Of a stretch of DNA of 64,000 bases, positions 13,020 to 22,240 are shown one piece after another. The first letter of the stretch is position 1; each line of letters begins with the position of its first letter. This DNA is from Paulinella micropora (Eukaryota; Cercozoa; Imbricatea; Euglyphida; Paulinellidae), in NCBI GenBank assembly GCA_019918135.1, contig WBZZ01001399.1, positions 5,001 through 69,000 of the forward strand. Direction: 5' to 3'. The notes under the pieces were generated by a model. The model had not been told where the DNA came from and ran no database searches. It saw only the letters and a list, made by a program, of their open reading frames with translations. The translations under genes and the position numbers were made by a program.

Positions 13020-13920
13020 AAACCATTCACAACGGCCATGGAAGGCTATGATGCTACACCGATCGTTCTGTCATTCAAACTACCAAGCTATGCAACGCGT
13101 AGCCAGTTCAGACGGTAAGGGAATAGAAAAGGGTGCCAAGGAGAAAGTCAAAGCTTGCCCCGGGTGCCGCGAAGGGAAGGCAACAAAGCAACCGTACTAA
13201 AAGGAGAACCATGTGAACAGACACAAAAAGGGAGAAGACCTTACCCTCTGGCATCTGTATATGGCAACATGTACTCAGCTACGCTATCGTGCTCAGCTTC
13301 GAAATTTGCAAGAGATTTCTACACACCATCCCGAGCTGCTCGTTTCTATCTACGACATATCATCATTGGGTTCCGGTTCTTCGAAACACAGACGGGAAAC
13401 AAATGCAAAGTATTCAGATGCGATGGAGAACTAGCCACGACAGCAGTACTACAGATATGTGAGGACAATGGGGCGATATTCAAACAAACTACCAGAAACG
13501 AATCGAGAATGAACCCATTTGCAGAACGAATCCACAGAAGCAACGACGGAATGTGTATGGCTACACTTCTCGACTCTGGACTGCCCAGCATATACTGGGA
13601 GGACGCCAACCAAGCAGCCAACGCAAGTAGAATGCTGGTACCGTTGGCAGAAGGACCGGTACAAGGGGGCAAAACCGTGGGAAATAATAACGAAAACAAA
13701 GATAGACCCTTCATTTTTGCAACATGTCGGCTGTCTATGCTATGTAATGATGCCAACTACGACAAAGGGGCAGCCTAGAGCAATACCAGCTGCCTATTTG
13801 GGACCAAACCTTTATAGATGTACACACAAATCCTGTTGCACAATCACAGGAAACCAACTGTGGTGGACAAACGCAACGTTACATTCAACCCTGAGGTACG
13901 TGGTTATGGGATAAAGGGTG
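13020..13920 (+). pseudogene. Copia integrase region
   Basis: A GAG-pre-integrase HHCC-type segment (LHRSFCHSNYQAM, then CPGCREGKATKQPY) is followed by the integrase core: VFRCDGELATTAV carries the second Asp and NPFAERIHRS the Glu. The C-terminal part has VGCLCYVM. Broken. Confidence 0.85.
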
Positions 13921-14639
13921 CACAGCAACTGACCTGGCAAAGTGGACAAGTAGGACACTCAGCAACGAGCACGACTCAACAACGTCACGATGGGCAAAAT
14001 TCAGGGGGCCCAGCAATGGTACCAGTCACTGACCTTTTTAGCAATGCGGACCGGGCGGACCCATCTTTTTCTCAACCGTTGTTCAACGATCCACCTTCAT
14101 AACCCAGTTTCGAGGAAGGACAGGAAGGCAAGGAAGTGGTGTTCGAAGTGGTCACGCCACTCCACGAGCAAGGCAGAGGGCGAGCAAGGGCAGTACAGGG
14201 GCACAATGCAGTTGGTCGGTCTGTCGGAGTCGACATCCCAATTCTCTCGCCACAACTACCGACTGCTCAACTGGAATCGACCTTGACCTTCCCAGAGGCG
14301 ACCGTTAACGAACAGGAAGTGGGGCAGGCAGGTGGACAACGAGTAGACAAGATAGCCAGAGTCCCCATTTAGCTACACCTAACAACTATGGCAAGCAACT
14401 GGCTAGAAACGACATAGTGGGGGACATCGTCTAATCAGCGATCATCCACGGGCCTCGAGCCCGTCGACCAACCCCTATCACTCACCCCACTCACCTAGCA
14501 GTCGAAGAACGCACCGGTGACGATCAGGAGACGAGCAACATTGCCAACTTTGCCCTCTTTACCCTCGTTATTCAGTGCCAGCTAAGAAAGCCAAAGATCA
14601 TCCTCTAATCTATGCTGCACAGAAAGAAGAAGTGAACGG

Positions 14640-15420
14640 TTTGTAAAAAATGGGTACACTGACGTGGGTAAATAAGAAAGAGGCATGGAAGGCAGGCGTG
14701 CCACCGGTTCACACACACTTTGTCAATGCGATCAAAGTCAACGAAGCAACAGGCGATGAGAAATACAAAGCCAGACTTTGCGCTAACGGGAAAAGGATGA
14801 AACAGTTTGTCCACTTCAGCCCGTACGAGAAGTCGTCCCCCACGGCACAACCAGTGTTCCTGTTTGTACTGCTATCGATTGCAGCAGCTTTCGGTTTGCT
14901 GCTTATTCATTTCGACTTCAAACAAGCCTACAGCCACGCAGCTATGATCGACCTGGTTTTTGCTTACCCGCCGCCCGGATTCGAGAATGAAGATGACCCC
15001 GATTTGATTTGGCGGCTCGACAAAGCCTTGCATGGCTCACCACAAGCCGGGCGCAGATGGCACGACGTCCTGACGGCAGCAATCAGGTTGATTGGATACC
15101 TACAGTGTGCATTGGATAGTTGTATCTTCTACCTGCGTCCCGCATGCATCGGCAATTCTTTTCCGGACCCAGAGGCACAATCAAGCAGGCTACTTCTGTG
15201 GTTGGTGTTACGAACGGACGACATACTTGTCTTTTGCTTCAACAAAGAACAGTCTGACAACTTAGAGCATGAATTTCGCAAAACGTTTAACTTGATCAAT
15301 CTCGGGGAGGTCAGAGTCTTTTGTGGCTGGAGTTCTACCGCGACACGACGGGTATCATCATCCATCAACATACGTATTGCAAAGGTATACTTGAGGACTT
15401 CGGATTTAATAATCCGAAGC
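14640..15420 (+). pseudogene. Copia reverse transcriptase region
   Basis: Segments typical of Copia RT are readable: GTLTWVNKKEAWKAGVPP, HFDFKQAYSHA, YPPPGFENEDDPDLIWRLDK, LHGSPQAGRRWHDVL and LVLRTDDILVFCF. The reverse transcriptase copies the element RNA. The preceding 13.92-14.6 kb is a linker without recognisable domains. Broken. Confidence 0.88.
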
Positions 15421-15479
15421 CCTCCCGTGTACCCGGGACCATCGCCAACGTTGCCCCGATGCCGGAGAACGCACCACTG

Positions 15480-16175
15480 CGCAAGTTTGCCTTACCATCG
15501 CTCATCGGATCGCTTACGTGGCCGGCAACGCAGACGAGACCGGACATAGCCTTCGACGTCAATAACGCATCCGTCACTGCCGCTCACCAGCCTGGAGTCG
15601 CATACTCCATGTGCAGCCGCATCTTGCGTTATATCGTACACCCCAGGGGTCTACTGTTCCGTGCGGGCGTAAAGCCGGATCAGCTGCTATCATACTCAGA
15701 CAGCAACTTAGGAGGCTGCCTGTTTACACAACGATCGCGAACTGGACAGGTACACGTAATAACGGGTGCACCGATAGCCTGGTCATCGAAGCGTCAATCA
15801 ACTGTAGCACTATCTACTATGGACGCAGAATGCATCGCCAACTCTGACACCGCACGTGTAGCCATAGCGATTCAGAACCTTTGTGCGGAGATCGGATACT
15901 TCATCAGCTTACCATCTGTAATGTTCAACGACAACCGGGGCGCGATACTAGCGGCAACCAACGGACTGGGAGTGCAACGCACCCGTCACCTGGACATCAA
16001 ACATAACTATCTCATCGAACAGGTGCGAGCTGGCAGGTTAGTACTCCGACACGTACCATCGTTGGACAACATAGCGGATATCTTCACGAAGCCACTATCG
16101 CCTGCACAGTTCGCCAACATAGTGGGCAGCATCACCGTACGATTGGCAGACGCAATCCCAAACTTCCGCCCATAG
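15480..16175 (+). pseudogene. Copia RNase H region
   Basis: LLSYSDSNLGGC, PIAWSSKRQSTVALSTMDAECIA, VMFNDNRGAILAA and HLDIKHNYL give the Copia RNase H signature (catalytic D, E, D, H). It ends with ADIFTKPL, the usual closing motif of Copia pol, followed by a stop at 16175. This stretch looks open to its end. Confidence 0.92.
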
Positions 16176-16522
16176 TTCCGGGACATGAAGCTTCATTTTT
16201 CTCCTTTTCAGGATTTGTGCTGGGCCAGGATACCGGACGCTTGACGACCGATTGGGACCTTGCCTGAAAGGCACTCGCAAATATGATAAGGGACAGTGGT
16301 ATTCTTCACGAAGTTTACAACTTATTTCTCGATCACCACTATAAGTGAATAATAATAGTTTACGTAACAACTTGTATGACAGCATTATCCGACTACTATA
16401 CACAGTAGTCACTGCCTCACGCTCAACTCGTTGATATGTTCGCCTATAATAATAATCACATCCCAACTTTACATTATCTCTTCATGGCATTAACCGTCGT
16501 ACTGTACATATATACCAAACAC

Positions 16523-16532
16523 AAAGGGGGAG
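16523..16532 (+). promoter_or_regulatory. Polypurine tract
   Basis: AAAGGGGGAG stands directly before the 3' LTR, the usual plus-strand priming site of an LTR element. Confidence 0.75.
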
Positions 16533-16840
16533 TGTTACCGGTCATATATATTACATATCTATCGGTTATATATTCAATTGTGTATGGATATATTTCCAGT
16601 ACTGATCAGTCCGGTCCTAACTCATTTACTATTGAGCATCAGGACACTAATCAGTATGACCCGATTATTATTAACGGAACTAGATTCAGAAACCAGTGCT
16701 CGTGCCGTTTGCACTGCGCACTTTGTTACCAGTTCAGTTTCCTCAGTAAAGACGATCTACGAAGTACTTCATTGAACCACTGCGTAAACCCAGAACTAGA
16801 GTAATTTACTCAATCACCAATAATCAACATTGACCGGTCA
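16533..16840 (+). repeat. 3' LTR of plus-strand Copia
   Basis: Pairs with 8458-8757. It is about 8 bases longer owing to a small insertion near its end (AACATTGAC region) and ends GGTCA. Confidence 0.95.
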
Positions 16841-16930
16841 TAAAATTTTCACAGTGACAGCTGTATCATTGCGGCATTTTTCTTCAGTTTCATATGTATT
16901 TAAAGTTTAGTACATAACTAGGATTTATAA

Positions 16931-17018
16931 GTGGGGTGGGTCTGCACTGCTGTTTACACCTCATTCACGGCGGCCGTGAAAAACCTTAACTTGAATTCAG
17001 GTGATCATCCACCCCACC
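16931..17018. repeat. MITE-like foldback unit, copy 1
   Basis: It starts GTGGGGTGGGT and ends CCACCCCACC, an inverted repeat. Inside is a second hairpin, TTCACGGC-G-GCCGTGAA. The central part matches copy 2 (17041-17135), including CTGTTTACNC and GTGAAAAACCTT. Confidence 0.7.
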
Positions 17019-17040
17019 AAGTGATGAGGTGGATTTGCGT

Positions 17041-17135
17041 AGGTGGGGTGGGTTTAATTTGCACCGCTGTTTACCCGTCATTCACGGCGGCGGCCGTGAA
17101 AAACCTTGAAATTCGGGAAATGACCCACCCCACCT
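17041..17135. repeat. MITE-like foldback unit, copy 2
   Basis: Perfect 13-bp terminal inverted repeats, AGGTGGGGTGGGT (17041-17053) and ACCCACCCCACCT (17123-17135), surround a nested hairpin around GGCGGCGGCC. It lies 22 bp from copy 1 in the same orientation. No coding capacity. It could be a tiny non-autonomous DNA transposon that duplicated in tandem, or a regulatory foldback. Confidence 0.75.
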
Positions 17136-17187
17136 AGCGACACTCCACCGGACACTGCACCTTCCACCGGTTTTTTACACGTCACTT

Positions 17188-17188
17188 C

Positions 17189-17234
<46 letters not shown>

Positions 17235-17235
17235 C
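17188..17235. repeat. (CTAT)n microsatellite
   Basis: About 11 perfect CTAT units. Confidence 0.95.
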
Positions 17236-17499
17236 CCCCTGCTTGTCCCAAAGGAAGCACACTCCTCTCACCTTCCCTCCAACATGGAGGTAGCGGCATG
17301 AGGCACCGCCGACAGAGTAGCAGTCCTTCCGAGCCGGAAGACTTACTAGCCGACGGGCAATGGTCCTTGCCGGAATAAAAGGTGAAAAGCGCAGAGGGTG
17401 GGTAATGCCGTGAAGCACTGGACCACACTCTATTGAGAATAACTAGTCAATACAAGCGTCCTAGTATTACTATTCCGTTATTAAATCTCAAGTGTTTAC

Positions 17500-18571
17500 A
17501 GTTCACTTATGCAGTGTTGTTACCTTTTAATTCTGAAGTACAAACAGTGCTTCTTGAGCACACAAGTCGTTTGCCAGCCTCATCAAGTAAATCTGTCTTT
17601 TCAACTATCTTATCAGGGAATTCAACAATAACCAGATTGTATTTAATGTGGATAGCAAATGTATTAATTTCAGAAATACCGCACACATCCTGAATTACTT
17701 TTGCTTCTTCATGCAACTTAATTGCAATCTCTTCCTGTATCTTTCTGCCTTTCATAATCTGTGAGTATTTTGGATTTTTTTAATTTTTGCTTTACTACAA
17801 CAATTGCTCTGGCTAAGCATATATTGTCTGTATTATTAATTTGAATTACTCCTCTCTTTTTATATACATCCAACTTATTAATTATTTGAAACCTCGTTCC
17901 GCCCGTTAGCATTTCAACAGATTTCAAAACGAATCTAAACTTATCCATATTAGACCCTTTTCGTCTGTATAAAGGCTTTCGTTGCTTTGAAATAATGCTG
18001 ACAATCTTTCCAAAACATCTCTGACAGAAATCTGATTAATATTCTCTAAGCCTGTAGATACCGCTCCATAGTAATCTACAAACTTGATATTTACACTAAC
18101 AATACTACTTTGCATCTGTCTTTTGATAAAGTCATTCAGTATCATCTCAATGAACTGTAAAACATAATTCATACTAAAAGAAGCGAAGTTTCTAGTAAGT
18201 TTAACCTAACACTAGCTTTCATTAATGCCTAGAATGTGTTTCTTTCTGTCAACGTGTTTGATTTCGTAGTTCGCACACCGCATTAGGTCTTTCACCTTTT
18301 CTTTTCTTTCTCTCACTTTCGCTTCAAACTGCAGTTGTACATCTACCTGTAAGGGTGATGCTTCTGGCATAGCATGAAAGTAAACAGCACCTCTTACTCT
18401 GTTCAAGTAATTTTGGGCAGTTGTTGTATCAATCTTATACTTTCTTTTACACCCATCCGGTATTATGTAAAGCACATCTTGACCCCTGACCCTTTTGATT
18501 TCATAATTAATTTTTTGTTGCCTAAATTTGTCCAACCTATACTGTATACCGTTGTAAGTGTGTGTCTCCAT
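17500..18571 (-). pseudogene. DNA polymerase B N-terminal region (second copy)
   Basis: The minus strand opens with METHTYNGIQYRLDKFRQQ and continues with VRGQDVLYIIPD, FVDYYGAVSTG, LKSVEMLTGGTRFQIINKLD and INTFAIHIKYNLVIVEFPDK. All of these have clear counterparts in the polymerase start at 53.9-55.0 kb (METHTYNGKVYRLDRLRE, VRGRDVLYIKP, FVDYYGKVSTD and so on). Only the region ahead of the exonuclease and polymerase motifs is present. It is a broken fragment with several breaks. A TATATATA box lies about 20 bases upstream of the ATG. Confidence 0.8.
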
Positions 18572-18879
18572 CGTTAGTCAGTGTATATATAGGAAAATAT
18601 TTTTTTCAAAAATAAAAATTAATTATCTCAATTCTCTGCCCCCGCCGTGGTTGCAGTGTGCACCAGTGTCTATATATAAGGGGGGCCCTGTGTTTAGATG
18701 AAAATTAGGGCGGGGCGGGCGAGGCTGGCGGGGCTTCTCTTTCGCTTCGTTCCCTTTTTAACCGTTCTATTATGCCTTCAACAGTTTTTGCTGATTTAGG
18801 GTTAAGATTATTCCAAAGCCCAGCTCTGATTTCATCGCTAGCAATAATAATGTTTCAATACCTTATTTTTTAAAATCTT

Positions 18880-19095
18880 CTATTATTTTTTGTTTTTCAT
18901 CAATTTTTTGTTCTTCTTTCATTTCTTGTTCTTCTCCAATTGTAATGTCCTTAGTCGCTTGAAGCATTCGCATAAGTTCTTCTTCTTCTTCAATAAATTC
19001 TTTGTGTTTTTTGTTTGAAACTGTCTTAGTATTCCTGAAATATTAATTTCGGAACCGCAATCACATTTATATTTTTTAGTGTCTGCCATTGTCTT
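18880..19095 (-). pseudogene. Small zinc-ribbon ORF 1 of the remnant
   Basis: The minus strand starts MADTKKYKCDCGSEINISG, a CxC-type half zinc ribbon, and goes on with a Glu/Lys-rich tail. Similar YKCDCGSE segments follow at 19.39-19.44 kb. Such short CxCG proteins are common in eukaryotic DNA viruses and virus-like elements. Their function is unknown and they may bind nucleic acid. TTATATATAGG stands about 20 bases upstream of the ATG. Confidence 0.5.
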
Positions 19096-19379
19096 CCCGC
19101 TTGTGTCCTATATATAAGGGGCCCGCCTGTGTATAGATGATAATCAGGACGGGGCGGGGCGGGGTTAAAAGAAATATTATAGACAACATTTGTTTTAATA
19201 ATATTTACCGTATCTAATTCCGCAATGACAGTTATGTTCGCGGTAATGACAGAAATTACACCAGTCATCGTCTCGTTTTTTATTAATATTTTGTATCATT
19301 CTTTCCCATTCTTCTTGTTTCTTCTTTTCTTCTTCTTGTTCTTCAAGAAACATATTGTGTTTTTTATTTCAAGTGTATT

Positions 19380-19443
19380 TTCTTTCCTGAAATATCAACT
19401 TCAGAACCGCAATCACATTTGTAACGTCGTTTGTTTTCTGTCA
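19380..19443 (-). pseudogene. Small zinc-ribbon ORF 2 of the remnant
   Basis: It starts MTENKRRYKCDCGSEVDISG, a paralogue of ORF 1. A third, weaker version (FKCECGVEINRSS) lies at about 19.53-19.60 kb. TATATAAAGATACACAGG lies upstream. Confidence 0.45.
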
Positions 19444-19656
19444 TCGTGTCTCTTGCTTTTTCTCCTGTGTATCTTTATATATTACCCCTTCGTTTTGTTT
19501 AGAATAAATCTTTTCTGTGTGAATATATAATTTCATATTTCTTGCTTTGCTACTCCTATTTATTTCAACTCCGCATTCACACTTGAATGTTTTATTCTTC
19601 CAATTTCTTTTCTTTTCTTTTTTGATTTCTTTTGTTTCCTTATCATAATTAACTTT

Positions 19657-19941
19657 CTATTCATCATACTTTGGTTTTACTTTTTCCTCGTGGTATTTCC
19701 TTGCTTCTTCCACTACTTGTTCTTGGGTTCTTTGTTTTCCAATAGTAAAACTCTTAAACGTCGTTTTACCTCCTTCTCTCCATTGAACTTTTACCATCGG
19801 TCTCTTTTCATTATTCTGTATCATAATACATCCTTTTGAAATTGTAAATCTACGGGGGGCTTTGCCACCCGCACCCCCTTCGTTGGGGATGTAGGGGTTT
19901 ACCCCTACACTTGTCTTTTTTTCAGTGTCGTCGTTTGTCAT
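19657..19941 (-). CDS. AP2-like small protein of the remnant
   Basis: It encodes 94 residues. The segment KGCIMIQNNEKRPMVKVQW, then KTTFKSFTIGKQ and VVEEARKYHEEKV, has the layout of an AP2/ERF-like DNA-binding fold (three beta strands and a helix), as found in many mobile elements and viruses. The start is preceded by TATAAAGACACATACAGG. The open frame looks whole. The role is unknown and the assignment rests on pattern only. Confidence 0.5.
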   Translation of the reverse strand: MTNDDTEKKTSVGVNPYIPNEGGAGGKAPRRFTISKGCIMIQNNEKRPMVKVQWREGGKTTFKSFTIGKQRTQEQVVEEARKYHEEKVKPKYDE

Positions 19942-20069
19942 CCTGTATGTGTCTTTATATTTTAACAGTATTATTTTAAATATTAATATCCGTTGCCTTT
20001 TTGTCCCAGCGGGCCGAACGGTGTGTCTCTGTGGTGGGGTGAGTATGTATTAAAAAAGTGTATTGTAGT

Positions 20070-20090
20070 GCGACCCTATACTACTTAGAT

Positions 20091-20136
<46 letters not shown>

Positions 20137-20240
20137 GGATAGATAGATGGATAGATAGATGGATAGATAGACAGACTGACAGACAGACAGACAGATAGAT
20201 AGACAGACAGACAGACAGGCAGACAGTAGTAAAGGGTCGC
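20070..20240. repeat. Inverted element ends around a microsatellite
   Basis: GCGACCCTATACTACT (20070-20085) and AGTAGTAAAGGGTCGC (20225-20240) are inverse copies with one mismatch. Between them (about 20086-20224) is a pure GATA, then GACA/GATA microsatellite. The left arm belongs to the remnant, the right arm to the large element. Confidence 0.8.
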
Positions 20241-20607
20241 GCTTGGGCACGCTTTTTCAGTGCAGTTTCTCTAGAGAAACCACACTAAGAGCCGTTATTC
20301 ATTATTTCGTCTAACTATTCTCTCTAAGTTCAAAACAAAAATTTCATTAAAATCTCTCTTATTACGAATTTCTCGCTGGACTACTTTACACAAAAAGCGA
20401 AAAGTTGTCCATGTAAAAAAGCCACACGGGGGCTTTTTGTCCTGAGCCCCTAGTTGTCTGGTGGGGAAGTGTTTTTAACCACACAAAGAGCCGTTATTTA
20501 GTTTTAAGGCTACCTAGTTATAACAAATACAGACAGACAAAAGAAAGAAAAAAGGCTATCTATTGATATTTGAAAGCCGACCGCTACGCTTGTCGTTTTC
20601 AAACATC
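20225..20607 (+). repeat. Left inverted terminal repeat of the Polinton-like element
   Basis: Reads AGTAGTAAAGGGTCGC and onward, through CTCTAGAGAAAC and AGAGCCGTTATT (twice) to CGACCGCTACGCTTGTC. It pairs with the inverse of 55831-56200, with small indels in the middle. The outermost 12 bases have no counterpart at the right end. Confidence 0.92.
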
Positions 20608-20665
20608 GTTTTAAAAAAATTTAATTCCATTTAAGTGTAAGGACATAATAAGACATAAAAGGACA

Positions 20666-20830
20666 ATGCCAGACTACAAGCAAGGAAAGATTTATGCTAT
20701 CCGTTCGCACCAGACCGACCAAATATATATTGGTTCTACATTAAATCCACTACATAACAGATTATATGCTCATAGGAAAGACTATGAACATAAAAAAAAA
20801 GTATCTTCTTTTGAGATTTTGAAATATGAT
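20666..20830 (+). pseudogene. GIY-YIG nuclease, left end, first part
   Basis: It starts MPDYKQGKIYAIRSHQTDQI with the box YIGSTLNPLHNRLYAHRKDY, a clear GIY-YIG signature (KIYAI...YIGST...R...H). The gene is split by the 8.67-kb DNA transposon that begins at 20831; its remaining part lies at 29498-29873. Such nucleases cut DNA and are common in large DNA viruses and mobile elements. It points inward from the left terminal repeat. Confidence 0.85.
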
Positions 20831-20856
20831 GACGGAGACTTATGGAGTAGGGGCCG
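20831..20856 (+). repeat. Left terminal inverted repeat of the 8.67-kb transposon
   Basis: 26 bp from GACGGAGACTT to GGGGCCG; matches the inverse of 29472-29497 except at base 4. Confidence 0.9.
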
Positions 20857-21413
20857 GTTGGTCGTAGGTTGTAGAGACTGCTGCACTATGTGCAGTTGTG
20901 CCGGATGATCTTAAATGTTAATATTAATTGATTATTAAGTAATATAATTGCTTTTTTCTTAATATTACTACTTTGAATGCTAGTTAGAGCTTGCAATCTC
21001 ATCGTGCTCACATGCAAAAATATTAAGTCAACCCGCAGTCCGGACCTGTATAACTAAATGGGTAAGTTGATGTAATATGAATTACTATGCACAATTATAT
21101 GCAAATACTGCATTAAAACGCACAAAAAGTGAAAAAGTGAGGTTCAATTCCAGTAGATGACCACAGAGAGCATCTACTGGAATTGCATCTCAGCAACCCG
21201 AAGTCCACACCTGTATAACTAAATGCGTAAGTTGATGTAATTGTAGTATGAATTACTATGCAAAAGTATATGCAAATACTGCATTAAAACGCACAAAAAG
21301 AAACTTTAAATGAGAAAAACAAAGTTTTCCAGATAAATCTGGAACTTCTGCCACTTGGCAGGTAATAGAAAGGCTTTGTCTGCAGCAACCTAAGTTAATC
21401 ATGCTATAGAATT
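20857..21413. repeat. Subterminal direct repeats and hairpin
   Basis: Two direct repeats of about 100 bp (about 21033-21130 and 21194-21301) share CCTGTATAACTAAATG, GTAAGTTGATGTAAT and GCAAATACTGCATTAAAACG. Between them is a hairpin with 14-bp arms, AATTCCAGTAGATG and CATCTACTGGAATT (about 21147-21185). No gene is seen. Subterminal repeats of this kind often bind the transposase. Confidence 0.75.
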
Positions 21414-22240
21414 TTACACCCGCCCATTAGCAAGGAAGCTGATAAAATTGGTGGTTTGCTGCGATTGCGTTGCTAGAAAAGCTGAAAGAGCATTATTTCC
21501 AGCACCGTGGGGCTGGTAGCACACATAGCACCTGCAGTTAGCAGGATGAGGCATGGCAGGAAATGCCCCTCTGCACCGCGGGCACGCACACCCGTCACCG
21601 TGCTGGAGGCAGACAAGGCACCTGCACGTGGGTGCATGCTGATAACGAAAGAGAGCGCGCTTCGGAGCGCATTTGAAACACTTACATCCTTCACCATGCT
21701 TGGGCTCGACTTCATTTACCTCGCAATCAGGGCATTCACAGCCCTCACCATGCGCAAAGCATTCGGCGCACTTACATCCTTGCCCATGACGCTGCACTCG
21801 CTGCGGCTGCTGGCTGCCCTTGCGCTGCTTGTGGCCCTTGCGCTGCTTGTGGCCCTTGCGCTGCTTGCGGCCCTTGCGACCCTTCGCAGGCTTCGGCTCC
21901 TCCTCCTCTTCCTCCTCCTCCTCCGACTCCGTCTCTGGCTTAGACTTTTTCTGCTGCGGTTGCTTCTTTTCTGGCTTCTTTGCTGCAGGCGTCGGCTTGT
22001 GCATCGACGCAGGCGTCGGGACAGGCGGCGACTTTACTTCCATCACGTCGGCTTCCATGGCACGCATGAAGGCACAGGGAGGACACTTGCAGCCAGGCTT
22101 GTGGTGCGAGTTGCCTCCGCCACCCTTCTTGCTAGGCTTGGTTGGTTTCGGAGTCGCTGTGGTTGGCTTCGGATTCGCTGGGCTTGGCTTGGGATGTGCT
22201 GGAGGACCCACATCCAACCATTTCAGTTTCCCATCCTGCA
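21414..22240 (-). CDS. CxCxxC repeat exon of the transposon's minus-strand gene
   Basis: The 3' exon starts after a CTGCAG acceptor near 22.24 kb with DGKLKWLDVGPPAHPKP, then Pro/Lys-rich repeats (PKPTTATPKPTKPSKK) and an acidic run of Glu. Seven copies of a metal-knuckle pattern follow: GCKCPPC, GCKCAEC, GCECPDC, GCKCFKC, TCRCLVC, GCACPRC and NCRCYVC. Between the first and second there is a run of GRKGRKQRKGHK-like basic repeats. The pattern [GTN]CxCxxC resembles the CxC zinc-binding stretches described in some eukaryotic transposase families such as KDZ. Zinc and DNA binding is an inference. It ends at a stop at 21414. Confidence 0.7.

Larger units (their letters stand above)
8458..16840 (+). 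mobile_element. Ty1/Copia retrotransposon with both LTRs, broken
   Basis: Two LTRs (8458-8757 and 16533-16840) begin TGTTACCGG and end GGTCA. They differ at about seven substitutions plus one small indel near the 3' end, i.e. about 2-3%, which suggests a fairly recent insertion. Between them lie a primer-binding site, gag with a CCHC knuckle, aspartic protease, integrase, reverse transcriptase, RNase H and a polypurine tract, in Copia order. The internal coding region is broken in several places (about six to eight), so it is a fossil despite young LTRs. No clean 5-bp target duplication is visible (AAATT on the left, TAAAA on the right). Confidence 0.95.
17440..20085 (-). mobile_element. Right-hand remnant of a Polinton-like element
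   Basis: It holds the N-terminal part of a protein-primed DNA polymerase B, small zinc-ribbon ORFs and an AP2-like ORF, all on the minus strand. It ends at 20070-20085 with GCGACCCTATACTACT, which is the inverse of the outer end of the large element that starts at 20225 (15 of 16 bases). The rest of the element is missing. It has the same orientation as the larger element, so the two stand head to tail, parted only by a microsatellite. It is broken and diverged at the protein level from the larger copy, so not a recent duplicate. Confidence 0.75.
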
